DNA of 47,196 bases from Pseudomonas cichorii (lineage in GTDB: Bacteria; Pseudomonadota; Gammaproteobacteria; Pseudomonadales; Pseudomonadaceae), in assembly GCF_003700275.1 (NCBI RefSeq), contig NZ_RBRE01000048.1, forward strand, positions 1-47,196, read 5' to 3'. Of the stretch, positions 44,430-47,196 are shown one piece after another. The first letter of the stretch is position 1. Every line of letters begins with the position of its first letter. The notes under the pieces are model-generated. The model searched no databases, had not been told where the DNA came from, and saw only the letters and a program-made list of their open reading frames with translations. A program made the position numbers and the translations under genes.

Positions 44430-45020
44430 TTACCACTCCCAGGATTTCTCCATGAACTCGGCGGTGGGCGGCAGGACGGAATGCAGGAATTGCAGGTACT
44501 GCTCGAATAGCTCCTTGTTGGGGAGGTGGGCGACAAATCCTGTTGTTATGTCAGTGCAATGGATAACGATGATTGAGCGCTTGCGATCAATCGTGACGAA
44601 GTTATGCATCTCCCATGGGCGGGTTTCTCGATGATGGATCGGGTTCTCCCAATTCAGCAAGGTACGGGCTGCCCCGAGCGCAATGGCAGCAGGACCGATC
44701 AGAAATAATAGCGAGCCGGTGACGAGCGCGACGCCGAGAAAGAACAGGATGGTGAAAATGGCGATGCATTTGAAGAGCTGGCCTGCGAAGTCCGGGTAGT
44801 GAAGGTAGCGTTCGACAGAGCCTGACTGGGTTGTTAATTTGTAATTGAAGATGGTCTTTTGTCTTGCTACTAGCATAATCATATAAATAACAGACACCAC
44901 TGCCGAACAGCCAAACGCTATAAGCAGCCCTACATCCTCAGGAAGCGTATCCCACATAAGCCACAAGCAATAAAGAAAAAACATAAGACTTGAGCTTACA
45001 ATTATGATTTGAAACTTCAT
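44430..45020 (-). CDS. Membrane protein, candidate immunity protein for the adjacent T6SS effector
   Basis: 196 residues from the ATG at 45018-45020 with AAAGGAG just upstream. An open frame to 45128 lacks such a site and would overlap only the intergenic space. Hydrophobic segments (IIIVSSSLMFFLYCLWLM, GLLIAFGCSAVVSVIYMIMLV, CIAIFTILFFLGVALV, SLLFLIGPAAIALGAA) give about four helices, and the C-terminal third is soluble (MHNFVTIDRKRSIIVIH...). The gene follows the effector gene on the same strand, where immunity genes of pore-forming T6SS toxins usually lie. No family name is recognised, so immunity is inferred from position and membrane nature. Confidence 0.65.
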   Translation of the reverse strand: MKFQIIIVSSSLMFFLYCLWLMWDTLPEDVGLLIAFGCSAVVSVIYMIMLVARQKTIFNYKLTTQSGSVERYLHYPDFAGQLFKCIAIFTILFFLGVALVTGSLLFLIGPAAIALGAARTLLNWENPIHHRETRPWEMHNFVTIDRKRSIIVIHCTDITTGFVAHLPNKELFEQYLQFLHSVLPPTAEFMEKSWEW

Positions 45021-45136
45021 TAACTCCTTTGGTGGGCAATCAATTGTTTTGGCGCTCCATACCATGACAGGTGTATCAGTGCAGGAAATTGAATCCTGCT
45101 CTGTGCTGCAAATTGTTATATGAGCCATAGGATTTA

Positions 45137-47196
45137 TTATTCCGGAAGCATAAGTGTCAGAGCCTGGGCGCGGCTGTATTTATTGACTTCAAGCTGCGCG
45201 AGGGTTGAGCCATCAACCGCCATGTTTCCTTCCTGGCTTAGCTCTATCTGATACAGATAGCTTTGGGCTTTTTCTCCCGAGACGCCGACGGCCTTCGGGT
45301 ACCAGATTTGCAGCTCGATATAGACAGCCTCTTCCCTGAGCCGAACCCAGGTCTGCCAGACGACATCCTCGCCCGCAGGGAAAATCGGGAAATACAGACC
45401 CGAAGGGTTATGGGGCGGGCACTCACTGCCGAGACTGCCAAACTTCTTGAGCGGGGTGAATGTGCCAAATTCCTCAAATTTATCGGCAATGGGCGTATTG
45501 GTTTGCACCGTGGGCAGAAAGCCGAAAGGTCGCGTACTGCTGATCACGTTCAACTGAACCCATTGCCCACGTAAGGCCTCAGGCAAACGTATTTGTATCC
45601 AGGCCCCGTTTTGTACCGGCACATCTGTATACCCGACTTTACCTATATATTTCTGCCGGTACTCAACCGTGCTTTTAACCAGTACCTGCGGGCTCAACTG
45701 GATTTCCAGTAAAGCGCGCTTTTCTTCGGCTTCAGCTTCTGGAGTCTCCGCATGGCGATGTTCAGACGAGCGCGACCAGCAGCACTTTCGTAACCACCAG
45801 CCAACACTGTCCTGTTCAAAATAATTCAAGGCAAAACTGGAGATCAAATAAACTATACCGGCTATCAGGAGACCCACAGTGAACCATGAACTCATTACAA
45901 AAAATACGGCATGCCTGAATAGCGATAGCCCTGCAAGCACTTCAATTAAACCGCCAAAACCCATTACAAACACAGCAGAACCTTTTACAAGTAGTGCTGC
46001 TTTTTCCTGCTCAGTTTTAGCGCTTCTATAGTCGCCCTGAATGTCCTGAATGTCCCAAATCTCCAACATCCCTGCCATCATCGCAAACGCCCCCAAGGCC
46101 ACCATCGTGGCCCTGAAACCGCGAAGCGCCTCTCCCCAGACCGTATTCCCCTGAGCTTTCCAATAAGCGGCAGACCGATCCAGAATTCCGACTTCATATC
46201 CACCTATCATCACCGGCTTCGCCTCCCGAATCACCGCCCACGGCGCTTCGACAAACACCGCCATCAGCAAGTTGGCGCTATAGCCCAGGCTGTAACCGAC
46301 CTTGACGATATCCTTGCCGCTGAATTCGCCATCTCGGGTCAGGTCCTGATAGAGCATGGCGGTGTTGATGAAGTTGATCAGGATCACGCCCCAGGTGATG
46401 CCAGCGCCCAAGCCGCCGAGGCGTTCGCTCCAGGCCTTGGCGCGGGTGTGCCAGTCCTTTGCGACATCCAGGCCGGAATTGAAGAAGGCGCGAATTTCAT
46501 CCTGCAGCAACTGGGCGTACTGGTTGTTCTGGAAGTCCAGTAGGCCGGGGATTTTCAGTTCGTGCAGGCGTAGCGCGTCCATTTGCTTCTGCAGATGGCG
46601 TGCGGTGCTGCGGCGGCTGCGGGGATCGAGCGGGTACAACCAACTGTGGCGAGTGTCGGTGATCTGACTGGAGAGCAGCCGCCATTCGCGTTTCCACTGT
46701 TTGAGTCGGGAGGCGAGTTGTTGGTCGATGCGCACCTGTTCCGGCATATTGGTCAGGATCTGGCCGATCAACAGGCTGCGGATCAAGGCCGGAATATTCT
46801 GTTGCTTGCCCAGCGCCAGACGGCTGTCGACCGGCACCCAGGCCAGCAGCATGTTTTCCGCCATGGCCTTGCCAGCGCCTGCGACCAGTTCGCGCAGGGC
46901 CTTGAAGGTGTCGCGCACCGGCTGTTTAAGGTTTTTCATCCAGGCCGCATCGGCAAAACCCTGATGGTTGAGCGCGGCGTTGAGTTCACCGGCACGGGTG
47001 GCGAGGTTGGTGAGGTCGCCAATGCCACTGAACAGGGCGTTGGCTTGCTGTTCCAGAGCATCCTTGAGGGCCGGGGAAAAGCCGTAGCGCATAGTGCCGA
47101 ACAGGCTGCTGGCCCTGGCTTCCTGCTCGGCCAGCCAGACGCTGGCCTGTTGATCCTGCCCATAGATGATCAGCAGATGGGTCATGACCGTTTGCA
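45137..47196 (-). CDS. T6SS effector, BTH_I2691/VasX-like, 5' truncated
   Basis: At least 682 residues, with the frame still open at the right window edge (Q-T-V precedes the first methionine), so the true start lies outside. N-terminal helical region (ARASSLFGTMRYGFSPALKDALEQQ) and SSQITDTRHSWLYPLDPRSRRSTARHL, then about five membrane helices from ITWGVILINFINTAMLY to LLIAGIVYLISSFALNYF. A soluble C-terminal beta-rich domain (RALLEIQLSPQVLVKS onward) closes it. This layout is that of the BTH_I2691 T6SS effector family, relatives of the pore-forming VasX. Delivery by a VgrG outside the window is expected. The downstream small membrane gene is its candidate immunity partner. AT-richer toward its 3' end. 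Confidence 0.72.
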   Translation of the reverse strand, partial: QTVMTHLLIIYGQDQQASVWLAEQEARASSLFGTMRYGFSPALKDALEQQANALFSGIGDLTNLATRAGELNAALNHQGFADAAWMKNLKQPVRDTFKALRELVAGAGKAMAENMLLAWVPVDSRLALGKQQNIPALIRSLLIGQILTNMPEQVRIDQQLASRLKQWKREWRLLSSQITDTRHSWLYPLDPRSRRSTARHLQKQMDALRLHELKIPGLLDFQNNQYAQLLQDEIRAFFNSGLDVAKDWHTRAKAWSERLGGLGAGITWGVILINFINTAMLYQDLTRDGEFSGKDIVKVGYSLGYSANLLMAVFVEAPWAVIREAKPVMIGGYEVGILDRSAAYWKAQGNTVWGEALRGFRATMVALGAFAMMAGMLEIWDIQDIQGDYRSAKTEQEKAALLVKGSAVFVMGFGGLIEVLAGLSLFRHAVFFVMSSWFTVGLLIAGIVYLISSFALNYFEQDSVGWWLRKCCWSRSSEHRHAETPEAEAEEKRALLEIQLSPQVLVKSTVEYRQKYIGKVGYTDVPVQNGAWIQIRLPEALRGQWVQLNVISSTRPFGFLPTVQTNTPIADKFEEFGTFTPLKKFGSLGSECPPHNPSGLYFPIFPAGEDVVWQTWVRLREEAVYIELQIWYPKAVGVSGEKAQSYLYQIELSQEGNMAVDGSTLAQLEVNKYSRAQALTLMLPE

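Overview
The window is a piece of a Pseudomonas chromosome. The evidence is the family content (XenB, BifA, ColRS, MexVW-type RND pump, OlsBA, IcmP imelysin), high coding density and GC-rich coding sequence, and Pseudomonas-type REP palindromes between genes. From olsB to ampG the gene order follows what I remember of P. aeruginosa PAO1 around PA4350-PA4393 (established knowledge recalled, not searched). The tandem Tc-toxin genes and the REP style point to a plant- or insect-associated species such as the P. syringae group, which is an inference.

Layout. (1) 1-5265: two tandem, same-strand TccC/Rhs-type genes share a nearly identical core but end in unrelated C-terminal payloads: a TcdA/TcdB-like glycosyltransferase with a DXD motif, and an unrecognised HExxH metalloprotease. 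A REP pair and a MITE-like element follow. (2) 5536-8285, minus strand: a phospholipase-D-family protein, a small membrane protein and a secreted serine hydrolase. (3) 8531-10634: ornithine-lipid synthesis genes olsB-olsA and an AcpH-type phosphodiesterase. (4) 10672-13368: an ArsR regulator, an MFS exporter and xenB, behind an array of TATATCG inverted repeats. (5) 13439-19139: a coiled-coil membrane protein, an NAD-dependent epimerase-like protein, divergent argP/argO, sodB, and a Tat-exported aminotransferase. (6) 19469-21520: bifA, a c-di-GMP phosphodiesterase. (7) 21641-26960: imelysin icmP behind a Fur-like box, then a di-haem DUF1111 protein, a second imelysin and a DUF1513 protein, all predicted lipoproteins. 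(8) 27141-31369: a MexVW-type RND pump without its own outer-membrane channel.

(9) 31409-36085: the ColRS envelope-stress locus, with an InaA-type LPS kinase, a methyltransferase, a small secreted protein and a divergent PAP2 phosphatase. (10) 36130-39502: a small membrane ORF that may be frameshifted, groEL-groES with a sigma-32-like promoter, and fxsA. (11) 39570-44416: a HugZ-like flavin/haem-binding protein, a FabG-like SDR, a DUF481 outer-membrane protein, an alkyltransferase-like (ATL) protein and the muropeptide permease ampG. (12) 44430 to the right edge: a membrane protein that may be an immunity protein, next to a truncated BTH_I2691/VasX-like type VI effector.

The middle is an ordinary core-genome stretch built around the cell envelope, iron/redox and stress functions: ornithine lipids, ColRS-linked LPS modification, imelysin lipoproteins, SodB, chaperonins and AmpG recycling. 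Both ends are accessory toxin loci. The most novel material is the pair of Tc payloads, above all the metalloprotease tip. No tRNA, rRNA or CRISPR array was seen.
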